A stretch of DNA of 7,935 bases from an uncultured Prevotellaceae bacterium (lineage in GTDB: Bacteria > Bacteroidota > Bacteroidia > Bacteroidales > Muribaculaceae): the NCBI GenBank assembly GCA_945983195.1, contig CAMFSS010000090.1, positions 1 through 7,935 of the forward strand. The letters run 5' to 3'. The notes under the pieces are model-generated. The model was not told the DNA's origin. It did not search any database and saw nothing but the letters and a program-made list of their open reading frames with translations. The translations under genes and the position numbers were made by a program. This document shows positions 6,891-7,935 of this stretch, in pieces (the stretch's first letter is position 1; each line of letters begins with the position of its first letter).

Positions 6891-7847
6891 ATGAAAAAGT
6901 ATTTACTTTCACTTATGGCAATGGCTACCATAGGGATAGCCAATGCCCAGTATTCAAGCTCGGTGGCAGGACTTGAGCAAACATCGGAGGTGGCATTTTC
7001 AGGCAGCATCAGCGCCGAGAACTACGTTCGCCACCATGCCGCAACTTTCGATGCCAACGGCAACGCATTTGTGTCGGCAGCCTTTGATTCCCAAATGGAA
7101 GGCGTTGAGCCAATAGGCGTGAGCGCAATGGTAATAAAGCTCAATGAGAATGGCGGAAAGGCTTGGATGGCTCCCCTCGTGGGTGCCGCCACTGTGAAAG
7201 ACATTATCAGTGACGGCAACGGCGGTGCGTATGTAGCCGGCGTGTTTGCCGACGAAGTTGTGTTCTACGGAACCGACGGCGAGAGCATTACCACCGACGG
7301 ATATCAGGAGGGAGGAGCCTACACCACATCGCAGGCAGCCTCATTCATCGCCCACTACGATGCCGAGGGAAAGCTCCTGATGCTCAACAGAATTGTTCCT
7401 GAGCACGACCCGAACCTCGATAACACGTTCATGTATTTCCCTTTCGATGGCGACATCTATTGCACCGTGGACAAACTGATGATGGACGGCGACAAGCTCT
7501 ATGCCAAGTTTGACTACTGCGGCAAGGTGACAGCCACCGAAAATTCAGCCACTTCAGGCTCTATGGATATGGAGGGCTTGGGATTCTACTTCCAGGCAAT
7601 GAAAGCCGCCGGTGTGGCTGAGCTTGACCAGAACCTCGGCTTCAAGAAGGTGATTGTGAATATGTACACCAACCGCTTCACTGAGCTTTACAACCTTCAG
7701 CAAGTATACTCAAGCACCGCCACAATGAAGGACGGACACCTCTATATGGGTGCAATCGGCAACGGCGATGTGAATATTGCCTCATTCGACGGTGGAATAA
7801 CCCTGCAGCACGAAATGCCTGAAACAGGAGGCTTCAACTTTGGCTAA
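6891..7847 (+). CDS. Secreted protein with beta-propeller-like repeats, unrecognised family, probably prematurely stopped
   Basis: The ATG at 6891 starts a signal peptide, MKKYLLSLMAMATIGIANA, with likely cleavage after residue 19 and no lipobox; 318 residues to TAA 7845-7847. Two types of internal repeat are visible. One is the D-x-x-G-N/G-x-(F/Y)-V segment FDANGNAFVSAAF (53-65) and SDGNGGAYVAGVF (107-119), with weaker relatives MDGDKLYAKF (198-207) and MKDGHLYMGAI (279-289). The other is AMVIKLNENGGK (79-90) and SFIAHYDAEGK (151-161). Such alternation is seen in secreted SBBP-type beta-propellers, but no specific family is certain. The end, LQHEMPETGGFNFG, is abrupt, and the frame after TAA continues with IVAHVHLKAPI, which reads like the rest of a beta-strand. 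A TAC or TAT (Tyr) changed to TAA would explain this. It follows the SusD gene by 91 bp and may be an accessory surface or secreted component of the same locus. Confidence 0.7.
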   Translation: MKKYLLSLMAMATIGIANAQYSSSVAGLEQTSEVAFSGSISAENYVRHHAATFDANGNAFVSAAFDSQMEGVEPIGVSAMVIKLNENGGKAWMAPLVGAATVKDIISDGNGGAYVAGVFADEVVFYGTDGESITTDGYQEGGAYTTSQAASFIAHYDAEGKLLMLNRIVPEHDPNLDNTFMYFPFDGDIYCTVDKLMMDGDKLYAKFDYCGKVTATENSATSGSMDMEGLGFYFQAMKAAGVAELDQNLGFKKVIVNMYTNRFTELYNLQQVYSSTATMKDGHLYMGAIGNGDVNIASFDGGITLQHEMPETGGFNFG

Positions 7848-7935
7848 ATCGTAGCCCACGTACACCTAAAAGCACCCATCAAGGCGCCGAGCCAGGGGCT
7901 CGACGCTGCGAGTGGCGGCGCCGAGCGGGCCCGGG
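7848..7935 (+). other. Terminal stretch: open continuation of the previous frame, then anomalous GC-rich sequence
   Basis: The frame of the preceding gene has no stop from 7848 to the window end. Positions 7848 to about 7880 have ordinary composition. From 7881 to 7935, 45 of 55 bases are G or C, unlike anything else in the window. This part holds a 10-bp direct repeat GGCGCCGAGC (7883-7892 and 7917-7926), a 6-bp hairpin CGAGCC/GGCTCG (7888-7893 and 7897-7902), and ends in overlapping GGGCCC and CCCGGG. It may be contig-edge error, cloning or chimeric sequence, or a real GC-rich segment. Confidence 0.5.

Overview
The window looks like a piece of a gut Bacteroidales genome. A Muribaculaceae-like member is my best guess from protein flavour and roughly 55% GC, but that is inference. 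The signs are a SusC/SusD outer-membrane nutrient-uptake pair, a Bacteroidetes metzincin with the DUF5117/DUF4953 architecture, A-rich leaders without Shine-Dalgarno sequences, and a TAnnTTTG-type promoter element. All genes lie on the + strand.

Layout: (1) positions 2-1993, the 3' part of a zinc metalloprotease cut by the left window edge; (2) positions 1994-2084, a short gap holding four 9-nt tandem units that can fold into two competing hairpins; (3) positions 2085-5357, a SusC/RagA-type TonB-dependent transporter whose frame is broken by one in-frame TAG at 3867-3869, and whose plug domain also carries an aberrant A/C-rich patch where the conserved LDG(I/V)P motif should be; (4) positions 5358-5461, an unusually long susC-susD gap with a Bacteroidetes -7 element; (5) positions 5462-6799, a SusD/RagB surface lipoprotein that looks intact; (6) positions 6800-6890, an AT-rich gap; (7) positions 6891-7847, a secreted protein with beta-propeller-like repeats that probably stops early; (8) positions 7848-7935, an increasingly GC-rich tail that does not resemble the rest.

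Functionally, SusC and SusD form a lidded outer-membrane importer (SusD is the surface lid, SusC the TonB-driven barrel). A metzincin next to the pair, with no glycoside hydrolase, polysaccharide lyase or sulfatase in view, suggests a peptide/protein-derived nutrient, as for RagAB, rather than a polysaccharide. This is an inference from context only.

The most unusual feature is the number of lesions: a nonsense codon and a mangled plug motif in susC, and a likely nonsense codon in the last gene. They may reflect a decaying locus, strain variation, or sequence errors. The flanking frames remain intact with no indels, so errors or very recent mutations are more likely than long-term decay. I found no evidence for a CRISPR array, RNA gene, insertion sequence or other wholly new system.
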